This document shows positions 44,573 through 53,755 of a stretch of 64,000 bases of DNA, piece after piece. Both the position numbers and the translations under genes were made by a program. Every line of letters starts with the position of its first letter. Positions within the stretch are counted from its first letter, which is position 1. The stretch comes from DASSUW01 sp963849695 (GTDB lineage: Bacteria; Actinomycetota; Thermoleophilia; Solirubrobacterales; Solirubrobacteraceae): contig CAWKIT010000004.1 of the NCBI GenBank assembly GCA_963849695.1, positions 78,033 to 142,032 on the forward strand. Direction: 5' to 3'. The notes under the pieces were generated by a model that was given only the letters and a program-made list of their open reading frames with translations, did no database searches and was not told where the DNA came from.

Positions 44573-45805
44573 ATGCTCGACCTCAAGCAGATCCGCCGCG
44601 ACCCGGAGCCGGTGCGGGCAGCGCTCGCGCGGCGCGGCGACGGGTCCGACGCCCGGCTCGAACGCGTGCTCGAGCTCGACGCGCGCACGCGCGAGCTGCG
44701 GCCGCAGGTGGAGTCGCTGAAGGCGGAGCAGAACGCGGCCTCGAAGGCGATCGGGGCGGCCAAGCAGGCGGGCGGCGACGCGGCGGACGAGATCGCCGCC
44801 ATGCAGGAGGTCGCCCGGCGGGTGAAGGCGCTCGGGCAGGAGCTGGCGGACGCCGACGCCGAGCTGCAGGCCGCGCTGGCGACGCTGCCGAACCCGCCCG
44901 ACCCGACCGCCGCCGACGAGGACACCACCGTGCGCGAGGAGGGTGATCGTGGCCCAGAGGGCCCCGATCACCTGGAGGTCGCGGGCGGGCTGATCGACAT
45001 GGAGTCGGGCGCGCGCGTGTCCGGCTCGCGGTTCGCGTACCTGCGCGGCGACGTCGTCCTGCTCGAGATGGCGCTGTTCCGGTGGGCGCTGGAAATCCTC
45101 CTGGAGGAGAATTTCCAGCCGGTGCTGCCGCCGGTGCTGGTGCGCGAGGAGGCGCTGTACGGGACCGGCTTCCTGCCCGACACCGAGCAGCAGATCTACC
45201 GGCTGGCGGACGACGACCTGTACCTGGTCGGCACCAGCGAGGTCCCGCTCGCCTCGCTGCACGCGGGCGAGATCCTCGACGCCGGCGCGCTGCCGCTGCG
45301 GTATGCCGGCGTCTCGCCGTGCTTCCGCCGCGAGGCCGGCGCCGCCGGGCGCGACACCCGCGGCATCCTGCGCGTGCACCAGTTCGACAAGGTCGAGATG
45401 TTCAGCTTCGTCGAGCCGGAGGCGTCGCCCGCCGAGCACGAGCTGATGCTGTCCCTGGAGGAGCGGTTCCTGCGCGAGCTCGGGATCCCGTATCGGGTCG
45501 TCAACATCGGCGCCGACGACCTCGGCGCCTCGGCGGCCAAGAAGTACGACCTCGAGGCGTGGATGCCGGGCCAGCAGCGCTACCGCGAGGTCACCTCGAC
45601 CTCGAACACCACCGACTTCCAGTCCCGCCGGCTCGACATCCGCTACCGCGACGAGAGCGGCCGCCCGCGCCACGTCCACACCCTGAACGGCACCGCCGTC
45701 ACCTGGCGCCACCTGATCGCGCTGCTCGAGAACCACGGCACCGACGTGCCGGACGTGCTCGTGCGGTGGGGTGCTCCGGAGCGCCTGCGGGTAGGGGACG
45801 GGTGA
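44573..45805 (+). CDS. serS: Seryl-tRNA synthetase
   Basis: A 410-residue class II aminoacyl-tRNA synthetase. The N-terminal coiled-coil arm binds tRNA (residues 25-105). Motif 2 reads FRREAGAAGRDTRGILRVHQF, split here as FRREAG and RGILRVHQF. LVGTSEVPL is the active-site loop, and TSTSNTTDFQSRR with NGTAVTWRHLIALLENH gives motif 3. Its start lies six bases after the cytochrome gene. Confidence 0.97.
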   Translation: MLDLKQIRRDPEPVRAALARRGDGSDARLERVLELDARTRELRPQVESLKAEQNAASKAIGAAKQAGGDAADEIAAMQEVARRVKALGQELADADAELQAALATLPNPPDPTAADEDTTVREEGDRGPEGPDHLEVAGGLIDMESGARVSGSRFAYLRGDVVLLEMALFRWALEILLEENFQPVLPPVLVREEALYGTGFLPDTEQQIYRLADDDLYLVGTSEVPLASLHAGEILDAGALPLRYAGVSPCFRREAGAAGRDTRGILRVHQFDKVEMFSFVEPEASPAEHELMLSLEERFLRELGIPYRVVNIGADDLGASAAKKYDLEAWMPGQQRYREVTSTSNTTDFQSRRLDIRYRDESGRPRHVHTLNGTAVTWRHLIALLENHGTDVPDVLVRWGAPERLRVGDG

Positions 45806-45984
45806 TGGAAGAGCCAGAGACCCCGATCACGCCGGAAGAGCCCGAGATCCCCGCCGAGCCGCCCGATCCCGACGCGGTCGAGCCCGAGGTCGACGACCAG
45901 CCGCTCGGCCCGCCGTCCGAGCTCGACGAGGACGAGGCGCCGCTCCCCGGCCTTCCCGAGTCCGAGCCGCCCGCGAGCGAGTGA
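45805..45984 (+). CDS. Small acidic proline-rich protein
   Basis: A 59-residue product rich in Pro, Glu and Asp (PETPITPEEPEIPAEPP) and predicted disordered. The ATG overlaps the serS stop and its end overlaps the next gene. No family is recognised. Being short and low in complexity, it could be a chance open frame, but the coupled position supports translation. Confidence 0.5.
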   Translation: MEEPETPITPEEPEIPAEPPDPDAVEPEVDDQPLGPPSELDEDEAPLPGLPESEPPASE

Positions 45985-46340
45985 TGACGCAGCAGCGCGT
46001 CCAGGCCTGGCTCGACGCGTACGTCGAGGCCTGGCACTCGTACGACCGCGCCGCGATCGCCGAGCTGTTCTCGCCCGAGGCGACCTACCGCTACCACCCG
46101 TACGACGAGCCCGAGCAAGGTCGCGACACGATCGTCGAGGGCTGGCTCGAGGAGCCCGACGAGCCCGGCTCGTGGGAGGCGCGCTACGAGCCGCTGCTGA
46201 TCGACGGCGATCGCGCGGTCGCGACCGGCGAGACCCGCTACGCCGACGGCCAGACGTTCTCGAACCTGTTCGTGCTCGAGTTCGACGCCGGCGGCCGCTG
46301 CCGCTCGTTCACCGAGTGGTTCATGGAGCATCCCGAGTAG
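45984..46340 (+). CDS. SnoaL-like (NTF2-fold) protein
   Basis: A 118-residue protein with a nuclear-transport-factor-2 fold pattern: WLDAYVEAWHSYDRAAIAELF at the start, then strands ending VLEFDAGGRCRSFTEWFM. Members act as small isomerases, hydrolases or ligand binders. A GTG three bases upstream is an alternative start. Confidence 0.8.
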   Translation: MTQQRVQAWLDAYVEAWHSYDRAAIAELFSPEATYRYHPYDEPEQGRDTIVEGWLEEPDEPGSWEARYEPLLIDGDRAVATGETRYADGQTFSNLFVLEFDAGGRCRSFTEWFMEHPE

Positions 46341-46425
46341 CGGCCCTCCTCCACGCGCCCGCGAATCTGGGAAGATCGCGGGTCAGGAGGAAGAGAAGGT
46401 ATCCACGCCAGGATCCCGGGGGACG

Positions 46426-47244
46426 TTGGTCGAGCCGGCGCGGGCAGCGGGCGGCCCGATCCTGGCGGTGCGCAACCTCGAGGTCGTCTATCAGGACGTC
46501 GTGCTGGTGCTGCGCGGAGTCTCGCTCGAGCTTCCGCGCGGGGAGATCGTCGCCCTGCTGGGCGCCAACGGCGCCGGCAAGACGACCCTGCTGCGGGCTG
46601 TCACCGGCCTGCTCGGCGTGCATCGCGGGCGGATCACCAAGGGAACGGTGGAGCTCGACGGCGAGCGCATCAGCGGGCAGAACGCGCCGTCGATCGTGCG
46701 CCGCGGCGTCGCGCAGGTGATGGAGGGCCGGCGGATCTTCGCCGAGCTGACCGTCGATGAGAACCTGCGCGCGGGCGGCTTCACCCGCAGCCGCGCCGAG
46801 ATCAGGGAGTCGTACGACCGCGTGGTCGACCTGTTCCCGCGGCTGGCGGAGCGCCGCAAGTCGACCGCCGGCTATCTGTCCGGCGGCGAGCAGCAGATGC
46901 TGGCGATCGGCCGCGCGCTGATGGCCGCGCCGCGAGTGCTGCTGCTCGACGAGCCTTCGCTCGGCCTCGCGCCGCGGCTCGTGGAGCAGTTCCGCGACAC
47001 GATCGTCGAGCTCAACCGCCAGGGCGTCAGCGTGCTGCTGGTCGAGCAGAACGCGGCCATGGCGCTCGCCATCGCGAGCCACGGCTATGTGATGGAGACC
47101 GGCCGCGTGGTCAAGGACGGCCCCACCGCCGACCTGATGGCCGACCAGGACATCCAGGAGTTCTACCTCGGGGTCGGCGAGACCGGCCGGCGCTCGTTCC
47201 GCGACGTGAAGTCCTACCGCCGCCGGAAGCGATGGAGCGGCTGA
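46426..47244 (+). CDS. livF: Branched-chain amino acid-type ABC transporter ATP-binding protein LivF
   Basis: A 272-residue ABC ATPase. Walker A is GANGAGKTT, the signature is LSGGEQQ and Walker B is VLLLDEPSLGL. The TTG start at 46426 is uncertain, but the homologous region begins ILAVRNLEVVYQDVVLVLRG. The C-terminus carries an extra basic tail. LivF and LivG energise the LivHM permease. The stop lies within the start of livG. Confidence 0.93.
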   Translation: MVEPARAAGGPILAVRNLEVVYQDVVLVLRGVSLELPRGEIVALLGANGAGKTTLLRAVTGLLGVHRGRITKGTVELDGERISGQNAPSIVRRGVAQVMEGRRIFAELTVDENLRAGGFTRSRAEIRESYDRVVDLFPRLAERRKSTAGYLSGGEQQMLAIGRALMAAPRVLLLDEPSLGLAPRLVEQFRDTIVELNRQGVSVLLVEQNAAMALAIASHGYVMETGRVVKDGPTADLMADQDIQEFYLGVGETGRRSFRDVKSYRRRKRWSG

Positions 47245-49854
47245 GCGCACCCCGCCCCGGCGGCCGCGCCGCCCGCCGACCGCCCGGCGCCCGCCGAGCC
47301 GCTGCTCGCGGTCGAGGACGTCACGCTGCGGTTCGGCGGCGTGACCGCGCTCGACGGCGTCTCGTTCGAGGTCCGCGCCGGCGAGCTGTTCGCGGTGATC
47401 GGCCCCAACGGCGCCGGCAAGACGTCGATCTTCAACTGCATCAACGGCGTCTACCGGCCGCAGAAGGGCTCGATCCGCCTGGACGGCGAGAGCCTGATCG
47501 GCCGCTCGCCGCCGGCCGTGGCGCGGCTCGGCGTGGCGCGCACGTTCCAGAACCTCGGCCTGTTCGCGCACCTGACGGTGATCGACAACCTGATGCTCGG
47601 CCGCCATCACCTGATGCGGACGGGCTTCATCTCCGGGGCCGTCTGGTGGGGGCGGGCCAAGCGCGAGGAGGTCGAGCACCGCGAGGCGGTCGAGGCCGTG
47701 GTCGAGCTGCTCGAGATGGAGGCCCACCGGCACACCCCGGCCGGGCTGCTGCCCTACGGCCTCCAGAAGCGGCTCGAGCTCGGCCGCGCGCTCGCGATGG
47801 AGCCGAAGCTGCTGCTGCTCGACGAGCCGGTGGCGGGCATGAACCTCGAGGAGACCGAGGACCTCGCGCGCTACGTGATCGAGGTGCGCGAGCGGCTCGA
47901 GCTGGCCGTGATCCTCGTCGAGCACGAGATGCGGCTGGTGATGGACCTCGCCGACCGGGTGATGGCGCTCGACTTCGGCACCCCGCTGGCGACCGGCACG
48001 CCGGCCGAGGTACAGGCCGACCCGCGCGTGATCGAGGCCTACCTGGGAGGGGGGCTGGCGCGATCGCAGTTCGCTTCGCGAACATCGCACGCTGCCGCGC
48101 TGCTGGGCCACGCGCGCGAGCGCCCGGACGCGCCCGCGATCCGCGAGAAGCGCCGCGGCCGCTGGCACGAGCTGAGCTGGAGCGAGTACGCGCAGCGCGT
48201 GGCGCGCGCCGCGCACGGCCTGCGCGGGCTCGGCGTGCAGCCGGGCGACCGCGTGGCGATCCACGGCGAGAACCGGCCCGAGTGGGTGATCGCCGACCTC
48301 GCGATCCAGGGCATCGGCGGCGTGACCGTCGGCATCTACCCGACCAGCCCGGCCGCCGAGGTCGAGTACCTGCTCGGGCACTCGGACTCGGTCGTGCTGA
48401 TCGCCGAGGACGAGGAGCAGCTCGACAAGGCGCTGGCCGTGCGCGAGCGGCTGCCGGCGCTGCGCAAGATCGTCCTCGTCGACCCTCGCAACGTGCGCGC
48501 CCTCGACGACCCGATGGTGATGACGTGGGAGGAGCTCGAGGCGGGCGGCGGGCTCGACGACTACGCGCGCACGGTCGACGCGCTCGACCCGGCAGGCACC
48601 GCGATGATCGTCTACACGTCGGGCACCACGGGCGCGCCCAAGGGCGCGATGCTCACGCACGCCAACCTCACGTGGGCGGCCGACACCTTCCGGCACGCGT
48701 TCCGCACCGGGCCCGACACCGAGATCCTCAGCTACCTGCCGCTATGCCACGTCGCCGAGCGCCTCAGCTCCGTCATCAACGGCCTCGGCACCGGCTACGT
48801 CGTGAACTTCGGCGAGGGCGGCGAGTCGTTCGCGCAGGACCTGCGCGACGTCCAGCCGACGTTCTTCCCGGCGGTGCCGCGGGTGTGGGAGAAGATGCTC
48901 GCCACGGTCGAGATCAAGATGGCGGACGCCTCGCTGCTCAAGCGCTCCGCCTACGGGCTTGCGATCGGCTGGGGCCGGCGGCTGGCGCCGAAGCGGATGC
49001 GCGGGCAGCTCGGACCGGGGGATCGCGCGCTCGCCGCCGCGGCGGACGTGCTCGCGCTGCGCTCCCTGCGCGACAAGCTCGGCCTCGGCCGCGTCGAGCG
49101 GGCGGTGTGCGGGGCGGCCCCGATCGCCCCGCAGGTGCTCGAGTACTTCTGGGCGCTCGGGATCCCGGTCTACGAGATCTACGGCCAGACCGAGAACACC
49201 GCGGTCTGCACGCTGATGCCGTTCGACGACGTGCGGATCGGGACGGTGGGGCGCGCGCTCGAGGGCGTCGAGGTGCGGATCGCCGACGACGGCGAGATCC
49301 TCACGCGCTCGCCCGCCGTGTTCTCCGGCTACTTCAAGGACGACGACGCCACCGCAGCCACCATCGAACCCGACGGCTGGCTGCACACCGGCGACGTCGG
49401 CGAGCTCGACGAGCACGGCCACCTCACGATCACCGACCGCAAGAAGGACGTGATCATCACCGCCGGCGGCAAGAACGTCTCGCCGTCGGAGATCGAGAAC
49501 CACCTGAAGGTGTCGCCGTACGTGCGCGAGGCGATCGTGATCGGCGACCGCCGCAAGTACCTGGTGGCGCTGATCGGCATCGAGCCCGACACGGTCGGCG
49601 ACTGGGCAGCGCGCCGCGGCCTCGCGTTCACCACCTACGGCGACCTCTCGCGCAAGGACGAGGTGCGGGCGCTGATCGGCGAGTGGGTGGAGGAGGTCAA
49701 CCGCGATCTCGCGCAGGTCGAGACGATCAAGCGCTTCGGGCTGCTCGAGAAGGAGCTCGACCACGAGGACGGCGAGCTGACCGCGACGCTGAAGGTCAAG
49801 CGCCGCGCGCTCGAGGCGCGGTTCGAGCGCCAGATCGAGGAGCTCTATGTCTGA
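47232..49854 (+). CDS. LivG ATPase fused to long-chain acyl-CoA synthetase (one frameshift)
   Basis: About 873 residues. The start ATG at 47232 lies inside the end of livF, and one extra C in the run 47250-47253 must be dropped to enter the LivG frame (LLAVEDVTLRFGG). LivG runs to about residue 270: Walker A GPNGAGKTS, then LLLDEPVAGMN. Without a stop the frame enters an AMP-dependent fatty-acyl-CoA ligase (LLGHARERPDAPAIREK, YTSGTTGAPKGAM, YGQTENTA, GWLHTGDVGELDEHG, DRKKDVIITAGGKNVSP). The joint is a copy of the double-hairpin repeat. No frame offers a stop or start codon at the joint. The likely role is coupling import to CoA activation (inference). Confidence 0.8.
48062..48092. repeat. Dispersed repeat, copy B, at the livG-ligase joint
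   Basis: Contains GCAGTTCGC-TTC-GCGAAC and the following ATCGC of the dispersed repeat. The first hairpin is missing. Translated in frame as SQFASRTSH between the two enzyme domains. Confidence 0.75.
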
Positions 49855-50743
49855 GTTCCTGCAGTTGTGCTTCAACGGGCTCGCGCTCGGGGCCCGCTAC
49901 GCGCTGGTCGCGCTCGGGTTCGTGATCATCTACCGCGCCACCGGCGTCATCAACTTCGCGCAGGGCGCGCTGGTGGCGCTCGGCGCCTACCTCACGTACG
50001 CGTTCGCCAACGGCGCCGAGCTGCCGTTCGCGCTCGCCGTGCTGCTGGCGGTCGTGTGCTCGGCGTTCTTCGGCGCCGGCCTCGAGCGCACGGTGCTGCG
50101 CAAGATGGTGGGCGAGCCGGTGTTCGCGGTGATCATGATCACGATCGGCCTGCTGTTCATCATCGAGCAGGCGATCACCACGATCTGGGGTTTCAACAAC
50201 CTCAACCTCGCCGACCCGTGGGGGGTCGAGACGGTCCGTGCAGGAAACGTCGTGATGGCGGTGCGCGACCTGTGGACGCTCGGGATCGCCGCCGCCGTGC
50301 TGGGCGGCTTCTTCCTGTTCTTCCGCCTCTCGACGCTCGGCGTCGCCATGCGCGCCACCGCGTTCGACGCCGAGGCGGCGCTCGCCCAGGGCATCAGCGC
50401 GCGGCGCGTGTTCATGGTCTCGTGGGCGATCTCGGCCGGCCTGGCGGCGCTCGCCGGCGTCACGTTCGCCTCCGGCCCGGCGGCGCTGTCGCCGTCGATC
50501 AGCGCGATCGCGCTGGTGGCGTTCCCGGCGATGATCGTGGGCGGGATGGACTCGCCGATCGGCGCCGTCGCGGGCGGGCTGATCATCGGGCTCACGCAGG
50601 CGCTCACGGCCGGCTACCAGGAGGACATCGCGCCCTGGCTGGGCCAGAACTTCGGCGCCGTCATGCCGTACGTGGTGATGATCGTGATCCTGCTCGTGCG
50701 GCCCTACGGGCTGTTCGGCACCCGCGAGGTGCGGAGGGTTTGA
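49847..50743 (+). CDS. livH: Branched-chain amino acid-type ABC permease LivH
   Basis: A 298-residue permease with about eight membrane helices. FNGLALGARYALVALGFVII and GVINFAQGAL are typical LivH openings, and AFDAEAALAQGI is the cytoplasmic loop that contacts the ATPase. The start overlaps the end of the fused ligase gene. Confidence 0.95.
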   Translation: MSEFLQLCFNGLALGARYALVALGFVIIYRATGVINFAQGALVALGAYLTYAFANGAELPFALAVLLAVVCSAFFGAGLERTVLRKMVGEPVFAVIMITIGLLFIIEQAITTIWGFNNLNLADPWGVETVRAGNVVMAVRDLWTLGIAAAVLGGFFLFFRLSTLGVAMRATAFDAEAALAQGISARRVFMVSWAISAGLAALAGVTFASGPAALSPSISAIALVAFPAMIVGGMDSPIGAVAGGLIIGLTQALTAGYQEDIAPWLGQNFGAVMPYVVMIVILLVRPYGLFGTREVRRV

Positions 50744-51840
50744 TGGCCCGCCCGCACCAGAACCTCACGCGCCGCTACGCCGACGAGCTGAAGCTGTTCC
50801 GCTCGCGCGCCGCCAAGGCGTGGCTGGTGGTGCTGATCCTGCTGTGGCTGCTGACGCCGATGTTCATGACCGACCCATTCTGGCTCTCGATCCTCAACTA
50901 CGCGGGGATCGCCGCGATCGGCGCCATCGGGCTCAACCTGCTGACCGGCTACACCGGCCAGGTCTCGCTCGGCCACGCGTTCTTCATCGGCGCCGGCGCC
51001 TACTGCGCAGCCGTGGTCGGCGGCGACATCGGCCTGCCGCTGGTCCTGTGGCTCCCCGCTTCCGCGCTGTTCGGCGCGCTCGTGGGCGCGCTGATCGGCC
51101 CGTTCGCGCTGCGGCTGCGCGGCAACTACCTGGCGATCGTCACGCTCGGGCTCGTCTTCCTCGGCGACTACCTCTTCCGCAACCTGCAGGGCGTCACCGG
51201 CGGCAACTCCGGCACGGCGGTGACAGCTTCGGCGACGCTCGGGCCGATCGACTTCAACGCCGTGACCATCTTCGGCGACGAGTACATCCGCAACCAGGGC
51301 TGGTTCTGGCTGGTGTGGGGGCTGGTGGCGCTGTGCGCGCTGCTGGCCAAGAACATGGTCCGGACGCGGCCGGGCCGGGCGATCCAGGCGATCCGCGACC
51401 GCGACGTGGCGGCCGAGATCGTCGGCGTCGAGCTCGGGCGCTACAAGGTCGCGGCGTTCGCGGTCTCGAGCGCCTTCGCGGCGCTGGCGGGCGCGCTGTA
51501 CGGCGCCTACCAGCAGTACGTCTCCCCGGACGAGTGGACGCTGTTCCTCTCGATCCAGTACATCGCGATCATCATCGTCGGCGGCGTCGGGACCATCTTC
51601 GGCGCTGTCCTCGGCGCGCTGTTCCTCGGCGGTCTCCCGGCCGTGATCGAGAACTACTCGGACTCGATCCCGGGCGTGGCCACCGGCGCCGGCGACGACG
51701 GCTTCATCTCGGTGTTCTCCCTCAACCAGGCCATCTTCGGCCTGCTGATCGTGCTGTTCCTGATGTTCGAGCCGCGTGGGTTGGCCGCCATGTGGCTCCG
51801 TGTGAAGGCCTATTTCAAGGCGTGGCCGTTCTCGTACTGA
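50743..51840 (+). CDS. livM: Branched-chain amino acid-type ABC permease LivM
   Basis: A 365-residue permease. LLTGYTGQVSLGHAFFIGAGAY is the LivM mark (read as two blocks) and IRDRDVAAEIVGVELGRYK is the coupling loop. The ATG overlaps the livH stop. It contains about nine hydrophobic segments. Confidence 0.95.
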   Translation: MARPHQNLTRRYADELKLFRSRAAKAWLVVLILLWLLTPMFMTDPFWLSILNYAGIAAIGAIGLNLLTGYTGQVSLGHAFFIGAGAYCAAVVGGDIGLPLVLWLPASALFGALVGALIGPFALRLRGNYLAIVTLGLVFLGDYLFRNLQGVTGGNSGTAVTASATLGPIDFNAVTIFGDEYIRNQGWFWLVWGLVALCALLAKNMVRTRPGRAIQAIRDRDVAAEIVGVELGRYKVAAFAVSSAFAALAGALYGAYQQYVSPDEWTLFLSIQYIAIIIVGGVGTIFGAVLGALFLGGLPAVIENYSDSIPGVATGAGDDGFISVFSLNQAIFGLLIVLFLMFEPRGLAAMWLRVKAYFKAWPFSY

Positions 51841-51858
51841 TCCCTGGAGGAGGGACTC

Positions 51859-53127
51859 ATGAACAGGCTGTTCTGGATCGTCGCGGTGCTGGCGCTCGTG
51901 CTTGCCGGGTGCGGCGGCGCTGCCGACGAGGGGGAATCCGAGGGCGAAGGCGGAGCCGCCGAGGTCAAGAGCGGGCCGGGCTTCGACGGCACCACGATCA
52001 AGCTCGGCGTGCTCACGCCGCTGTCCGGCCCGGTGGCGGTGATCGGCCAGCCGCTCACGGCCGGCAACCAGGTCTACTTCGACTACGTCAACTCCAAGGG
52101 CGGCATCGCCGGCAAGTACAAGGTCGAGCTCGTGCAGGAGGACACGCAGTACCTGCCGCCGCGGACCGTTCAGCAGTACAACAAGATCAAGAACGACGTC
52201 GTCGCGTTCACGCAGGTGCTCGGCACCGCGCCGACGCTGGCGGTCCTGCCCCAGCTGGTGCAGGACAACATCATCGCCGCGCCCGCCTCGCTCGACGCCG
52301 TCTGGGTCCGCGAGCCGAACCTGCTGCCGGTCGGCGGGCCCTATCAGGTCCAGGCCGTCAACGCGCTCGACTACTACATCAACGAGGCGGACGGCAAGGG
52401 TAAGAACATCTGCTCGTTCATCCAGGACGACGCCTACGGCGAGGCCGGCCAGTCGGGCGTCGACTACGCGGCCGAGAGCCTCGGTTTCGAAGTCGTCGAC
52501 ACGCAGAAGTTCAAGGTCGGCGACAAGGACGTGACCGGCCAGGTGCAGCGGCTGCAGGGTTCCGATTGCGACGCCGTCTTCCTGGTCGCCACCCCGACCG
52601 ACGCCGGCACGATCTGGGGCACCGCAGCCAAGCTGGGCTATGCGCCGCGCTGGATCGGCCAGTCGCCGGTGTGGATCGACGAGCTGGGCGCCTCGCCGCT
52701 GGCCGAGTACCTCCAGCAGACGACGTGGATCGTGGGCGAGGGCACCGAGTGGGGCGACCCGAACGTGCCCGGGTCGAAGGACCTGCTGGCGCGCGTCGAG
52801 GAGTTCAAGCCCGACCAGGACCCCGACTACTACTTCGGGTTCGGGTACCTCCAGGGCATCGCCATGACCGCGCTGCTGGAGAAGGCGGTCGAGCTCGGCG
52901 ACCTGTCGCGCGAAGGGCTCATGAAGGCGTCCGAGGAGCTGGGGACGGTGAGCTTCGACGGTCTGTCCGGCGATTACCAGTACGGGCCGGCGGAGGAGCG
53001 CAATCCGGCGCGGGTGTCGACGATCTACGAGGTCAAGCCCGACAAGCCGTTCGGGCTCGGGACGCTCGAGTACCAGTACGAGTCGGACGCCGCGAAGTCG
53101 TACGAGTTCGAGAAGGCGGATCTGTAA
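51859..53127 (+). CDS. livK: Branched-chain amino acid-type substrate-binding lipoprotein LivK
   Basis: A 422-residue extracellular binding protein. Leader and lipobox VLAGC with Cys18 anchor it, followed by a Glu/Gly linker. The type I periplasmic-binding fold begins IKLGVLTPLSGPVAVIGQ. The ligand is not readable from sequence; with an acyl-CoA ligase in the operon it may be a carboxylic acid rather than an amino acid. A GGAGGAGG ribosome site precedes the ATG. Confidence 0.92.
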   Translation: MNRLFWIVAVLALVLAGCGGAADEGESEGEGGAAEVKSGPGFDGTTIKLGVLTPLSGPVAVIGQPLTAGNQVYFDYVNSKGGIAGKYKVELVQEDTQYLPPRTVQQYNKIKNDVVAFTQVLGTAPTLAVLPQLVQDNIIAAPASLDAVWVREPNLLPVGGPYQVQAVNALDYYINEADGKGKNICSFIQDDAYGEAGQSGVDYAAESLGFEVVDTQKFKVGDKDVTGQVQRLQGSDCDAVFLVATPTDAGTIWGTAAKLGYAPRWIGQSPVWIDELGASPLAEYLQQTTWIVGEGTEWGDPNVPGSKDLLARVEEFKPDQDPDYYFGFGYLQGIAMTALLEKAVELGDLSREGLMKASEELGTVSFDGLSGDYQYGPAEERNPARVSTIYEVKPDKPFGLGTLEYQYESDAAKSYEFEKADL

Positions 53128-53222
53128 CGGCGCTTCAACACACCAGGATCCGGGAAGAAAGGAAGTAGCGGCCGCGTATCAGACCACGCCCACGCTGGGT
53201 GCGGCCGAGGAAAGGAGCGATC

Positions 53223-53729
53223 ATGGAACGTACGAAGGGCTTCTCGCTGGCGAAGGGGCCGGTAGGGATCATCGGCGCCGTGCTGCTGGCCGGCGGCATC
53301 CTCGGGCTGCTGATGGGCTCGACCGACTTCACGACGAGCGCGCCGGACGGTGACGTCACAGGCGGCACCTTCCTCGGCATCGAGGGCAACGGCTGGACGT
53401 GGCTGCTGTTCGCGGGCGCGGGCCTGATCCTCCTGCTGAGTGCGCCGATGCACTGGGGCGCGAAGACGATGGCGATGATCGTCGGGCTGGCGATGGCGGC
53501 CGCGGCGGTGCTCGCGCTGGCCGACGGCAGCGACGTGCTCGGCGTGTTCGCGACCAACGGGGCGACGATCCTGGCCTTCGGCGCCGCCGCGGTGGCGCTG
53601 CTGCTGGTGGGGATGCTCCCGCGCGTGGGGCGCAAGCGGCGCGAGGAGGTCGTCGTCGACCGCGACCGGCGCTTCGACCGCGACGGGCGCGGCGCCGAGG
53701 AGCCGGCGGGCGCGCAACGGCGCGCGTAG
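53223..53729 (+). CDS. Four-helix membrane protein of unknown function
   Basis: A 168-residue protein with four hydrophobic segments (VGIIGAVLLAGGILGLLMG, WLLFAGAGLILLLSAPMH, MAMIVGLAMAAAAVLALA, ATILAFGAAAVALLLVGML) and a basic, Arg-rich cytoplasmic tail. The start follows GGAAAGGAG, a strong ribosome site. No family is recognised. Confidence 0.75.
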   Translation: MERTKGFSLAKGPVGIIGAVLLAGGILGLLMGSTDFTTSAPDGDVTGGTFLGIEGNGWTWLLFAGAGLILLLSAPMHWGAKTMAMIVGLAMAAAAVLALADGSDVLGVFATNGATILAFGAAAVALLLVGMLPRVGRKRREEVVVDRDRRFDRDGRGAEEPAGAQRRA

Positions 53730-53755
53730 CGCCCGTCACTGATAGCAATGGCGGC

